From the NCBI GenBank assembly GCA_945890485.1, contig CAMDCN010000002.1:434001-498000 (forward strand): a DNA stretch of 64,000 bases, in the 5' to 3' direction. Made by a program: the position numbers and the translations under genes. The notes beneath the pieces are model-generated. The model saw nothing but the letters and a program-made list of their open reading frames with translations. It searched no databases and had not been told where the DNA came from. This DNA is from Candidatus Sulfopaludibacter sp. SbA3 (GTDB lineage: Bacteria; Acidobacteriota; Terriglobia; Bryobacterales; Bryobacteraceae). Numbering within the stretch: the first letter of the stretch is position 1; each line of letters opens with the position of its first letter. Shown in pieces: positions 44,466-53,224 of this stretch.

Positions 44466-45779
44466 TCATGGTAGCTGCCGGAACGCGGCCATAGTGACGT
44501 CCGACGGTTTGTAGTTGCCGAACCGGTAACCTTCGGCAATGCGCATCGGGGTCCAGCCGAACTTATTCTTCTGGTCCCAGATCTCGCGCTTTGCCCCGCG
44601 TTTGGCTAGCAGCCGCACCGCACCGGGCGCGTTTTTATACGCCGCCCCGTGCATCGCCGTCTCGCCGTTGTTGTCGACGGCGTTGATGTCATTGCCAAGT
44701 TCGAGAGCGACTTCAATCGCCTCCATCACTTCGGCCTCGGTGCCCGCATCTTCTCCCGGAGACCGCGTGCCCAATCCCGCCGCCGCCATCAACGGCGTCG
44801 ACCCGTCAACGTTCGGCAGCTTCGGGTCCGCGCCGAGTTTCGCGAGCAACCGCATCAGTTCGGCGTCCGCCGTCCGTGCGGCCAGGAAGAACGCGGTGCC
44901 GCCAGCGGTATTCAGCCCGGTCATACCCACGCCGATCTTCTTGCTCATCCGGGCGTTGATATCCGCGCCCTTCGCCACCAGTACCTTCACGAAATCCAGG
45001 CTCGTCAGGTTGCCCGATCCGTCCGGCGCGGGGTCATTGTCGCCCAGGCCGGGTTTCCGTACCCACGTCACGGCATGCAGTGCGGTGTAGCCCGGCCCGT
45101 CCGCGTTCGGATTCGCCCCGGCGTCGAGCAACACCTTGCCGAGTTCGTAATGCGCGTTGACCGCCGCCAGAATCAAGGCCGAGGTTCCCGTCCGTGGCGC
45201 CTTCGGCGGAGCGGAACGGCGACCGCCCGACGGCGTCGTATCGTTCACATCGGCCCCAGCGTTGAGCAGCGCCTTCACCGCTTCAATCTTGCCTTCGCGC
45301 ACGGCGAACAGCAGCGGCGTATAGCCGGAGTCGAGCCGATCATCCACCGGCGCGCCGGCCTTCACGAGTTCCGTGATGACGGCGACATGACCCTCCGCCG
45401 CTGCCCAGTGCAGCGCGGCCTGGCCCTGCTTCTTCTCCTTGGCCTTCACGTCGGCGCCCTTGGCGATCAGCGCGCGCACAGCCTCAATGCTGCCCGTCCG
45501 CGCAGCCGTCATCAGCGCTGTCTCGCCGCCGGGAAGCACCGTGTTCGGATCCGCACCCGCTTCCAGCAAACGCGCAACCATCTTGCCATTGCCGTTCGTA
45601 CAGGCCAGCGTCAGCGCAGTGATCCCGTAGCGGTTCGCTTCCTTCACGTCCGCGCCGCCGCGGATCAATCGCTCCACCGCCGCCAGATCGTCCTGATACG
45701 CCGCGCGGTGCAGGGGCGTCGTGCCATCCGACGCCGCCAAGGCTCCCGCGAAAACCAGTCCCAGTGCCCAGCGCCGCAT
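44466..45779 (-). CDS. Exported ankyrin-repeat protein
   Basis: The 437-residue product has a short signal peptide (MRRWALGLVFAGALAASD) and about nine ankyrin repeats, for example GTTPLHRAAYQDDLAAVERL, GITALTLACTNGNGKMVARL, ETALMTAARTGSIEAVRALI and ETAMHGAAYKNAPGAVRLLA. One repeat carries an insertion (SGGRRSAPPKAPRTG). Ankyrin stacks bind proteins. It begins 2 bases after the DUF1552 gene and ends 4 bases before the PLP enzyme gene, so it probably acts with these exported proteins. Confidence 0.9.
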   Translation of the reverse strand: MRRWALGLVFAGALAASDGTTPLHRAAYQDDLAAVERLIRGGADVKEANRYGITALTLACTNGNGKMVARLLEAGADPNTVLPGGETALMTAARTGSIEAVRALIAKGADVKAKEKKQGQAALHWAAAEGHVAVITELVKAGAPVDDRLDSGYTPLLFAVREGKIEAVKALLNAGADVNDTTPSGGRRSAPPKAPRTGTSALILAAVNAHYELGKVLLDAGANPNADGPGYTALHAVTWVRKPGLGDNDPAPDGSGNLTSLDFVKVLVAKGADINARMSKKIGVGMTGLNTAGGTAFFLAARTADAELMRLLAKLGADPKLPNVDGSTPLMAAAGLGTRSPGEDAGTEAEVMEAIEVALELGNDINAVDNNGETAMHGAAYKNAPGAVRLLAKRGAKREIWDQKNKFGWTPMRIAEGYRFGNYKPSDVTMAAFRQLP

Positions 45780-45781
45780 CG

Positions 45782-47101
45782 CTACACCGCCGTCAATTCG
45801 GGAATCTTGCCGGTGCTGTCGGCAAAGCGGTCCAGCCGCACCCCAACGCGGTCGAGCAAGGTGAGATGCAGATTAGCCAACGGCTCCGGCTTCGTGTACC
45901 GCAGGTGCCGCCCGCCCGCTTTCTTGCCGACCAAGCCGCCAGCCACCAGGATCGGCAGGTTCACATGGTCGTGCTTATCGGCGTTGCTCATGCCGCTACC
46001 GTAGAGATAGACCGAATGGTCAAGCAGGTTGCCGTCGCCGTCCGGCGTGGCCTTCAATTTCTCAAGGAAGTAGGCAAACAGCGACACATGGAAGGCGTTG
46101 ATCTTGGCTACGCGCGCCAGTTTCTCCGGGTCGCCGCCGTTGTGCGTCAACGGGTGATGCGCATCCGGTACTCCGATCTCCGGGTAGGTCCGCGTACTCG
46201 TCTCGCGGGCGAGTTGGAACGTCGTCACGCGCGTCACGTCGCCCTGCAGCGCCAGCACTTGCAGATCGAACATCAGCTTGGCGTGTTCCGTGTACGAAGC
46301 CGGGACGCCCACAGGACGGTCGAGATCCGGCAGCTTCGATTCCGACGTCGCCTTCTCGGCCTTCTGAATGCGGCGCTCTACTTCCCGCACCGTATCGAGA
46401 TACTCGGCCACTTTCGTCCGGTCGCTCGCGCCAAGCTTGCGCTGCAGGCGGGCGATATCCGAACTCATCCAATCGAGCAAGCTCGCGTCCTTCCGTAGCT
46501 CGGCTTGACGATCGCTCGCGCTGCCGCCATCGCCGAACAGCCGTTCAAACGCAATGCGCGGATGGGCCTCCGCCGGTAGCGGCGTCGTAGGCGTCGACCA
46601 GGAGAGGTTGTTCTGATACACGCAGGCGTAGCCGTTGTCACATTGGCCGACGGTGGTCAGCAGGTCCATCGCGAGTTCGAGCGAAGGCAGGCGCGTGCCT
46701 TGGCCAATCTGCTGCGCGGCCACTTGGTCCGCCGTCGTGGCCAGATGGTAGTCGGTGCTCTCGGTCCACTTCGCGGTGGCGGCGCTGAGGAAGGCCGCGT
46801 TCGAAGTCGCGTGCGTACCGGGATAAGCGTTGCGCAGCTCCATGTTGCTCAGCACGGAGAGATAATCCACCACCGGAGCCAGGCTGCGCAGCGTGGGAGA
46901 CAGCGTCCGCAGGTCGGCGCCCGGCGGCGTCCATTCCGCAATGTGCGCGCCCATGGGCATATAGACATAGCCCAACCGCCGCACCGGCGCGGCCGCGGCG
47001 CTCAACGCGGGCGCCATCGCATCGAGAAGCGGCAGCGCTAACGTGGCTCCCATACCGCGCAATAGTGCGCGCCGGGGCAGGGCTTTCTTCGTGATGATCA
47101 T
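45782..47101 (-). CDS. DUF1552 protein, Tat-exported (module 1)
   Basis: The 439-residue product starts with a twin-arginine signal (PRRALLRGMGATLALPLLDA), then RLGYVYMPMGAHIAEWTPPG, the DUF1552 hallmark, and later VYLYGSGMSNADKHDHVNLP and LLDRVGVRLDRFADSTG. DUF1552 proteins are of unknown function. They are nearly always encoded next to DUF1587/1592/1588/1585 cytochromes, as here (ATGA overlap). Metal-binding-type His and Asp residues (DAHHPLTHNGGD) hint at a phosphatase/sulphatase-like active site, but that is speculation. Confidence 0.92.
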   Translation of the reverse strand: MIITKKALPRRALLRGMGATLALPLLDAMAPALSAAAAPVRRLGYVYMPMGAHIAEWTPPGADLRTLSPTLRSLAPVVDYLSVLSNMELRNAYPGTHATSNAAFLSAATAKWTESTDYHLATTADQVAAQQIGQGTRLPSLELAMDLLTTVGQCDNGYACVYQNNLSWSTPTTPLPAEAHPRIAFERLFGDGGSASDRQAELRKDASLLDWMSSDIARLQRKLGASDRTKVAEYLDTVREVERRIQKAEKATSESKLPDLDRPVGVPASYTEHAKLMFDLQVLALQGDVTRVTTFQLARETSTRTYPEIGVPDAHHPLTHNGGDPEKLARVAKINAFHVSLFAYFLEKLKATPDGDGNLLDHSVYLYGSGMSNADKHDHVNLPILVAGGLVGKKAGGRHLRYTKPEPLANLHLTLLDRVGVRLDRFADSTGKIPELTAV

Positions 47102-49359
47102 TGGGCTCTCCTCATCTGAAACGACGGGCTGCCGGTGATCCCCAGGATGAGCGAGGAGAACCGGAAATTATTGTTCTGGGCCTGCCGTACGATCTGCCGT
47201 ACTGCCGGGGCGTCGGTGTATTCCACCCCCCGGCCGAGCGCGTAGGTCAACAGCTTCTCTGTAATGGTTGTAGCAAAAAGCTCGGGCCGAGTCAGTAGGG
47301 CCTTCTCCAGGCCATCGGCGCCATCAAACTTCGCGCCATCGGGCAGGCCGCCGCTCGAGTCAACGGGGACGCCGTCCTCGGCGCGCCGCCACCGGCCAAC
47401 GGCGTCATAGTTCTCGAGCGAGAAGCCCACCGGGTCCATCAATTTGTGGCAGCCGGAACAGGCCGGATTCTTGCGGTGTTCGGCTAGGCGCTCGCGCACT
47501 GTCATTTTCTTCAGCGCCGACTTCGTCTCTTCAAGCGCGGGCACATTGGGCGGTGGCGGTGGAGGCGGCACGCCCAGAATGTTGTCGAGAATCCATTTGC
47601 CGCGGATCACCGGCGACGTGCGCGTAGCGTAGGAGGTCACTGTCAGAATGCTGCCGTGGCGCAGCAGGCCGCCGCGGGCGACATCCGCGCCAAAGGTCAC
47701 CTTGCGGAAGCGGCTGCCATAGACATTGGGCACCCCATAGTGCTTGGCGAGACGCTCGTTCAGAAAGCTGTAGTTCGCGCGGAGGAGATCAACCACGCTG
47801 CGGTCCGCGCGCATCACGCTCTCGACGAACAGGTGCGTCTCCTTGCGGAAAGACTTGCGCAGGTTGTCGTCGAAGTCCGGGAACGCCCGCATGTCCGGCG
47901 TAATCGACGCCAGATTCCGCAGATACAGCCACTGGTCGGCGAAGTTGGTAACCAGCATGCGAGAGCGGTCATCGGCCAACATGCGGCGGACCTGCTTATC
48001 GAGCACACCCGGCTTCCGCAGCTCGCCGCGTTCGGCCAAGCCCAGCAACTCCTCGTCCGGAATGCTGCTCCAAATGAAGAACGACAAGCGGGAGGCGAGT
48101 TCGAGATCGCTGATCCGGTAGGCCGTCTTAGCGGCGACACCGGCGGGATCCTGCTCCACGCGGAAGAGAAACTCCGGGCTGACCAGTACCGCGCGGAGGG
48201 CCATTTCGATGCCTGGCTCGAACCCTTCCTTGGCATGGGTTTCGCGGTAGAACTTCAACGGAACCACCAGGTCCGCGGACTTCACGGGCCGGCGATACGC
48301 CCGGCGCGCGAGGTTGCTGACGATCTTGGTGGCGCAGGCTTCATCCTGCGTCAGGCAGACGAAGATGGCGCGGCGGCTGGGCGTATCGCCGGGGCCTTTA
48401 GCGTTGTACGGCCCGTTCACGGTCACCGAGAACACCGCCGGGGTGATGCGCGGATGGCGGTCCATATTGAAGTGGGCCTGATACGGCTGGCGCTCGGTTT
48501 CGAGGATTGCCGACGCCTGTTTCGGGAAGACCGCGGCTACCGTATGCGGCCCGGCGCTCACACGCAGCCGGACGTTGAACTCCCGATCGACGCCCGAATG
48601 ATCCTGACCCGGAGCGGGCGGCTTGGCGACGAAAGCCTGGATGCGTTCGCCATCAAGCAGAAGATCCACCGCGTGCTGCCCACGCAACCCTTCGACATGC
48701 TCGTTGCGGTCGCGCTGCAGCCGCACCTGAATCTCGTATTCCGCATCAAGCGGGAAGGTATACCGCACGGCCGTGCCGCCGCGGGTGCCCAGCGGCATGT
48801 CTTCGAAATGCTCTTCCTGCGTCAGGTCCGGCGGCAGCATCACGGTCTCGCCGCCCGCCTGCTTCGGAGGGATGCCGATGGCCAGGCGGCTGATCTTGCG
48901 CGCCGCGCCGAGATAGCGCTCGAGCAGCGTCGGCGAGAGATTGCCGACCGTCACGTTGTCGAACCCATGGCTCGCGTCATCGGCCGGCAGCAGGCCGGTC
49001 ACATCCACATCCAACGCGAGCAGGTCGCGAATCGAGTTCTGATACTCGGTCCGGTTCAAACGCCGGAAAGTATCGGTGCGGCCTGGATCAACCGGGCCGC
49101 TGTCGAGCTTCTTCTCAAGCGAGGCAACCAGGGTCTGGTATTCCGGTTCTTTTGGCCGCGGAAGCCCGGTGGGCGGCATGGTCCGGCCCCGCACTCGCCG
49201 CAGCACCTTTTCCCACGTGGCGGCATCGTCGGGCTTCGCCGTATCGAGCGCCAGGCCCGCGGCCTTGGACTGCGTGTTGTGGCACCCGATGCAGTATTGG
49301 TTGATCACTGGCTGTTGGGCCAGCAGCAACGCCGGGAGGAAGGCTGCTACGCGGAGCAT
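47098..49359 (-). CDS. DUF1587/DUF1592/DUF1588/DUF1585 cytochrome c-like protein with extra beta domain (module 1)
   Basis: The 753-residue product has a signal peptide (MLRVAAFLPALLLAQ) and a planctomycete-type haem motif CIGCH near residue 23. DUF1587 follows (RRLNRTEYQNSIRDLLALDV). Residues about 190-330 form a beta-rich, carbohydrate-binding-like insert (YTFPLDAEYEIQVRLQRDRN). Then come DUF1595 (RRAYRRPVKSAD), DUF1592 (LELASRLSFFIWSSIPDEEL), DUF1588 with a poly-Pro stretch, a second haem motif CSGCHKLMDP and DUF1585. The ATG at 49359 has TATAGT 6 bases upstream. The function is unknown; a periplasmic redox enzyme is likely. Confidence 0.9.
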   Translation of the reverse strand: MLRVAAFLPALLLAQQPVINQYCIGCHNTQSKAAGLALDTAKPDDAATWEKVLRRVRGRTMPPTGLPRPKEPEYQTLVASLEKKLDSGPVDPGRTDTFRRLNRTEYQNSIRDLLALDVDVTGLLPADDASHGFDNVTVGNLSPTLLERYLGAARKISRLAIGIPPKQAGGETVMLPPDLTQEEHFEDMPLGTRGGTAVRYTFPLDAEYEIQVRLQRDRNEHVEGLRGQHAVDLLLDGERIQAFVAKPPAPGQDHSGVDREFNVRLRVSAGPHTVAAVFPKQASAILETERQPYQAHFNMDRHPRITPAVFSVTVNGPYNAKGPGDTPSRRAIFVCLTQDEACATKIVSNLARRAYRRPVKSADLVVPLKFYRETHAKEGFEPGIEMALRAVLVSPEFLFRVEQDPAGVAAKTAYRISDLELASRLSFFIWSSIPDEELLGLAERGELRKPGVLDKQVRRMLADDRSRMLVTNFADQWLYLRNLASITPDMRAFPDFDDNLRKSFRKETHLFVESVMRADRSVVDLLRANYSFLNERLAKHYGVPNVYGSRFRKVTFGADVARGGLLRHGSILTVTSYATRTSPVIRGKWILDNILGVPPPPPPPNVPALEETKSALKKMTVRERLAEHRKNPACSGCHKLMDPVGFSLENYDAVGRWRRAEDGVPVDSSGGLPDGAKFDGADGLEKALLTRPELFATTITEKLLTYALGRGVEYTDAPAVRQIVRQAQNNNFRFSSLILGITGSPSFQMRRAQ

Positions 49360-49365
49360 GACCAA

Positions 49366-49371
49366 ACTATA
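49366..49371 (-). promoter_or_regulatory. -10-like TATAGT before DUF1592/DUF1552 module 1
   Basis: On the minus strand TATAGT ends 6 bases before the ATG at 49359, so transcription would start at the A of the start codon. It is the only promoter-like site in the 23 bases between this operon and the anti-sigma gene. Confidence 0.45.
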
Positions 49372-49382
49372 TCGCGGTCAGC

Positions 49383-50048
49383 CTACTCCCAGGGCCGGTC
49401 CTTGACGAAACCGGCGTGTTCGGTGAGGGGTTGGTCTGTGCGGAAGTACTTCTGGTAGGCGGCAATCCAGTCGGTGGCGATGTCCTCCTGGGCGGTAGCG
49501 AGCTCCAGACGGCCATTGCAGACCATGGTTCGAAGATAGTCTTCCAGAGCATCTTTCACGCGTGCCGTCCAGACGCTCCCGCCGTAGGGCTGGGGCCAGA
49601 GATTGCGGATATTCTCCGCGCCGCCGAGGGCCGGGGTGATGAGGTAGTCCACTTCGTAGGAGCGGGGTTGAGGATTGCGGATGCCGTAGTGAGAGAACAC
49701 CTGCTCCGCCATCGCTCGCGGGGCGATGCGGTCGTCGTCCTGGGCGAGGGCCACGCAGACCTCCGCTTGGGTCATCGGACGTGTGGCGCCGGGGGTGAGG
49801 TCGGCGTTCGGCAAGTCGGGACGGCTGCGCATCAACCAGAGACCTGTGGCCGCCACCAGAAACAGAGCCGCGGCGGCGTAGCGCCACCACTCGGCGGACC
49901 GAGGGCTGCGATGGATGTCGGTGAATTCGTTGAGGGCGCGTTCCAGCTCCGCGTAGCGGGCGCGGCACTGTGGGCACTTGTCGAAATGGTCGCGGGCGGC
50001 CTCGCCGTCCATGATGGCCATCAGCTCAGCGTCAGTGCAATGGGTCAT
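49383..50048 (-). CDS. Zinc-finger anti-sigma factor with periplasmic HNH-like domain
   Basis: The 221-residue protein has an N-terminal zinc-binding anti-sigma motif (His21, Cys25, Cys28 in DHFDKCPQC), a membrane helix at 56-73 (WRYAAAALFLVAATGLWLM) and a periplasmic domain. That domain reads YEVDYLITPALGGAENIRNL and then WPQPYGG, CNGRLELATAQEDIATDW and a final AYQKYF. This resembles HNH-nuclease-like proteins with the motif EVDHLI..ELGG..NLWPQ; here the HNH His is Tyr135. It overlaps the sigma gene by an ATGA. The domain is probably a sensor rather than a nuclease. Confidence 0.8.
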   Translation of the reverse strand: MTHCTDAELMAIMDGEAARDHFDKCPQCRARYAELERALNEFTDIHRSPRSAEWWRYAAAALFLVAATGLWLMRSRPDLPNADLTPGATRPMTQAEVCVALAQDDDRIAPRAMAEQVFSHYGIRNPQPRSYEVDYLITPALGGAENIRNLWPQPYGGSVWTARVKDALEDYLRTMVCNGRLELATAQEDIATDWIAAYQKYFRTDQPLTEHAGFVKDRPWE

Positions 50049-50557
50049 CGTCCCTCCACAGCAGCCAGTTTGCCCACCGATCGGGCCAGGGAGGCCGCGA
50101 CGGCGCCGAGCGAGAGGTCCACAACGTCGGCAATCTCACGGTACCTCAATCCTTCAGCGCGGAGCAGGAGGCACCAACGGTCGCGATCCGGCAGCGCGGC
50201 GACGACAGCCTGCAGCCGTTCGCGGCGCCGGCTTAACAAGGCAAGTTCTTCGGGACTGGGAGCGGGGTCGCAGACGTCGATGCTTGCGACGGCACGGCCC
50301 ATCTGTTCGCGGCGCTTGAGCGCCAGATTGTGACCGACGCGGAACACCCAGCCGCGAAGGTTTTCCCGGCCACCCTCCCGCCGCAGATGATGGCAGAGTG
50401 CGAGGAACACTTCCTGGGCAATGTCCTCAGAGTCGGCGTTCGGGAGGCCCAGCGCGACCAGATATCGCAGCAGCGGCCCGCGCCACTGCGCGTACATCCG
50501 GGCGACCTCATCGGCGAGCGGCCAAGGCTGACCGGGCCATAACGCTACATTCGACAC
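50045..50557 (-). CDS. ECF-type sigma factor partnered with the HNH-like anti-sigma
   Basis: The 170-residue protein has region 2 (LPNADSEDIAQEVFLALCHH, ENLRGWVFRVGHNLAL) and region 4 (LPDRDRWCLLLRAEGLRYRE, IADVVDLSLGAVAASLARSV). The likely start is a GTG at 50557; a longer frame upstream would run into the divergent TonB receptor gene and looks unlike a sigma factor. The ATGA overlap with the anti-sigma gene is the usual cognate arrangement. The TonB receptor gene 48 bases away on the other strand is a candidate target. Confidence 0.88.
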   Translation of the reverse strand: MSNVALWPGQPWPLADEVARMYAQWRGPLLRYLVALGLPNADSEDIAQEVFLALCHHLRREGGRENLRGWVFRVGHNLALKRREQMGRAVASIDVCDPAPSPEELALLSRRRERLQAVVAALPDRDRWCLLLRAEGLRYREIADVVDLSLGAVAASLARSVGKLAAVEGR

Positions 50558-50605
50558 TCTATAAAAATACTCTGAACAAATCGGCCTCTGCTGACATATC
50601 GCACT

Positions 50606-53224
50606 GTGAGCTTTCTTATCCTCTTCGCGGCAGCGCTCTCGCTGACCGTTACCGACCCTTCCGGCACGCCCATGGCCGTCGCCGGACAACTCGACCAACT
50701 GTCGAGCGGCGTGAGCACCCGATTTACTACCGACGCGCAAGGCAAGGCCAACGTCGACGGACTGACGGGCCGCTACCGGCTGGCTTTATCGAAGGCCGGC
50801 TTCGTCACGCACTCTGAAGTGCTTGATCTGGACGGCCCGGTATCGAAGACGGTGGCGATGGTCGTCGGCGCGCCCACCTACACGGTCTCCGTGGTGGGCA
50901 CGACGCCTCTGCCGGGGCTGACCCGGTCGCGCGACGAGATCGCAGCGCCGGTGCAGGCGGCGACGGCGGCGGACTTGACGGCGTCGGGGGCGATCGACTT
51001 AGCCGATTTTGCCAATCGGCGTTTGGCCGGGGTGTTCGTGAATGAGATCCAAGGCAATCCGCTGCAGCCGGATCTGAACTATCGCGGCTACACGGCCTCG
51101 CCGCTGCTCGGTACGCCACAGGGCGTCTCCATCTATATGGACGGCGTGCGCCTGAATCAGCCGTTCGGCGACGTCGTGAGTTGGGATCTGATTCCCCGGA
51201 TGGCGATTGCCGAGATGTCGCTGATTCCGGGGTCGAATCCGCTGTTCGGGCTCAATACGCTGGGCGGAGCGGTCTCGCTGCGGACCAAGGACGGAAGGAC
51301 GCATCCGGGTTCGGCGTTGACCCTGAGCGGTGGCAGCTTTGGCCGCAAGGTCGGTGAGTTCGAGCACGGCGGCAGCCTGCAGAATGGCTTCCACTGGTTC
51401 ACTGGCGGCAACCTGTTCTTCGAAGACGGGTGGCGCGATTCCTCGCCGTCGAATGTCCGGCAGCTTTTTACGAAGGTGGGCTATCAGCGGGAGAAGACCG
51501 CGATCGGTTTGACCATGGCCTATGCCAACAACGCGCTGGTGGGCAATGGGCTGCAGGATATCCGCCTGCTCGAACGCGATTTCGCGAGCATCAACACGAA
51601 GCCGGACTTCACCGGCAACCGGTCTCCGTTCCTGAACCTGACTCTGCAGCGGGCGCTGACCTCGCGGCTGACCTTCTCCGCGAACGCCTACTTCCGGCAC
51701 ATTCGGACACGGACTTTGAACGGCGACATTAACGAGGATTCGCTCGACCAGGCCGTCTACCAACCCAACGCCGCCGAACGCGCCGCGTTGACGGCCGGCG
51801 GCTACACGGGCTTCCCGCTGAGCGGAGAGAGCGCTGCCAATACGCCGTTTCCCAAGTGGCGCTGCATCGCCAACGTCCTGCTGGTGGATGAGCCGGCCGA
51901 GAAATGCAACGGCCTCTTGAACCGCAGTACGACGCATCAGCGGAACTACGGCGTCTCCGGCCAGGTGAGTTGGCTGGCTGGGAAAAATCAGTTCACGGCG
52001 GGCGCGGCCTACGACGGCAACAGCGTCGGCTTCCGCCAGTCGACCGAGTTGGGCTATCTGAACCCGGACCGCAGCGTGACGCCGCTCGGGGCGTTCGGCG
52101 ATGGCGTTACCGGCGGCGAAGAGGACGGCGAGCCGTTCGATGTCCGCGTGAACCTGGGCGGACGGATTCATACGGCGAGCGTGTTCGTGACCGATACGGT
52201 GCGCCTGGGCCAGGTGAACCTGACGGCTTCCGGCCGATTCAATCGCACCACGATCGACAACCTCGATCTGATCCGTCCTGTGGCGGGCACCGGTTCACTG
52301 ACGGGCCGGCACACGTTCAACCGGTTCAACCCGGCGGTGGGCCTGACTTACAAGTGGCTCTATGCGAGCTATACCGAAGGCAGCCGCGCGCCGACGTCGA
52401 TCGAATTGGGCTGCGCCGACCCGGAGGCCCCCTGCCGCTTGCCCAACGCCTTGGCGGGGGACCCGCCTTTGAAGCAGGTGGTGACGAGGACGGTGGAGGC
52501 GGGCGTCCGCGGCGGCGGCGAGAGCAGCTTCCGCTGGAACGCCGGGTGGTTCCGGTCCGACAATCGCGATGACATTCTGTTCGTAGCCTCGGAGCAGGTG
52601 AGCTACGGCTACTTCAAGAATTTCGGCAAGACGCTGCGGCAGGGTCTTGAGGCCGGGGCGAGCGCCCGGATCCGCCGCGCCACTCTCGGCGTCAGCTATA
52701 CGTTGCTCGATGCGACGTTCCGCAGCCCGGAAGAGGTGAACGGCGAAGCGAACAGCACGAACGACGATGAGTTCATCGACATCCATCCCGGCGATCGCAT
52801 TCCGCTGATTCCGCGTCACATGACGAAGGTTTATGCCGACGTACAGGTGACGGATAAGTTCGTCGTCAACATGGGCGTGGTGGGGACATCGAGCTCGTTC
52901 GCGCGCGGGAACGAGAACAATCGCCATCAGCCGGACGGGACGTTCTACATCGGGCAGGGCAGCTCGCCGGGCTATGCGGTGGCGAACCTGGGAGCGCGGT
53001 ACGACGTGCATCCGCGGGTACAGCTGTTCGGGCAGATCAACAATCTGTTCGATCGGCGCTACTACACCGGGGGGCAGTTGGGTCCGGCTGGATTTACGCT
53101 CGAAGGGAATTTTGTGGCGCGGCCCTTCCCCGAGGATGACGGTGAGTTTCCGGTACGGAAATCAACCTTTTACGCGCCCGGTGCTCCGCGCGGTATCTGG
53201 GGCGGCATCCGGTTCCGCTTTTAG
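50606..53224 (+). CDS. TonB-dependent outer-membrane receptor
   Basis: The 872-residue product has a short hydrophobic start ([15 protein letters not shown]) and a small carboxypeptidase-regulatory-like domain to about residue 85. A plug follows ([40 protein letters not shown]), then a barrel with typical segments ([13 protein letters not shown]-type [34 protein letters not shown]) ending in RFRF. It starts at a GTG. There is no separate signalling STN domain. Its last 63 bases overlap the convergent kinase gene. The ligand is unknown; the divergent sigma/anti-sigma pair may control it. Confidence 0.9.
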   Translation: MSFLILFAAALSLTVTDPSGTPMAVAGQLDQLSSGVSTRFTTDAQGKANVDGLTGRYRLALSKAGFVTHSEVLDLDGPVSKTVAMVVGAPTYTVSVVGTTPLPGLTRSRDEIAAPVQAATAADLTASGAIDLADFANRRLAGVFVNEIQGNPLQPDLNYRGYTASPLLGTPQGVSIYMDGVRLNQPFGDVVSWDLIPRMAIAEMSLIPGSNPLFGLNTLGGAVSLRTKDGRTHPGSALTLSGGSFGRKVGEFEHGGSLQNGFHWFTGGNLFFEDGWRDSSPSNVRQLFTKVGYQREKTAIGLTMAYANNALVGNGLQDIRLLERDFASINTKPDFTGNRSPFLNLTLQRALTSRLTFSANAYFRHIRTRTLNGDINEDSLDQAVYQPNAAERAALTAGGYTGFPLSGESAANTPFPKWRCIANVLLVDEPAEKCNGLLNRSTTHQRNYGVSGQVSWLAGKNQFTAGAAYDGNSVGFRQSTELGYLNPDRSVTPLGAFGDGVTGGEEDGEPFDVRVNLGGRIHTASVFVTDTVRLGQVNLTASGRFNRTTIDNLDLIRPVAGTGSLTGRHTFNRFNPAVGLTYKWLYASYTEGSRAPTSIELGCADPEAPCRLPNALAGDPPLKQVVTRTVEAGVRGGGESSFRWNAGWFRSDNRDDILFVASEQVSYGYFKNFGKTLRQGLEAGASARIRRATLGVSYTLLDATFRSPEEVNGEANSTNDDEFIDIHPGDRIPLIPRHMTKVYADVQVTDKFVVNMGVVGTSSSFARGNENNRHQPDGTFYIGQGSSPGYAVANLGARYDVHPRVQLFGQINNLFDRRYYTGGQLGPAGFTLEGNFVARPFPEDDGEFPVRKSTFYAPGAPRGIWGGIRFRF

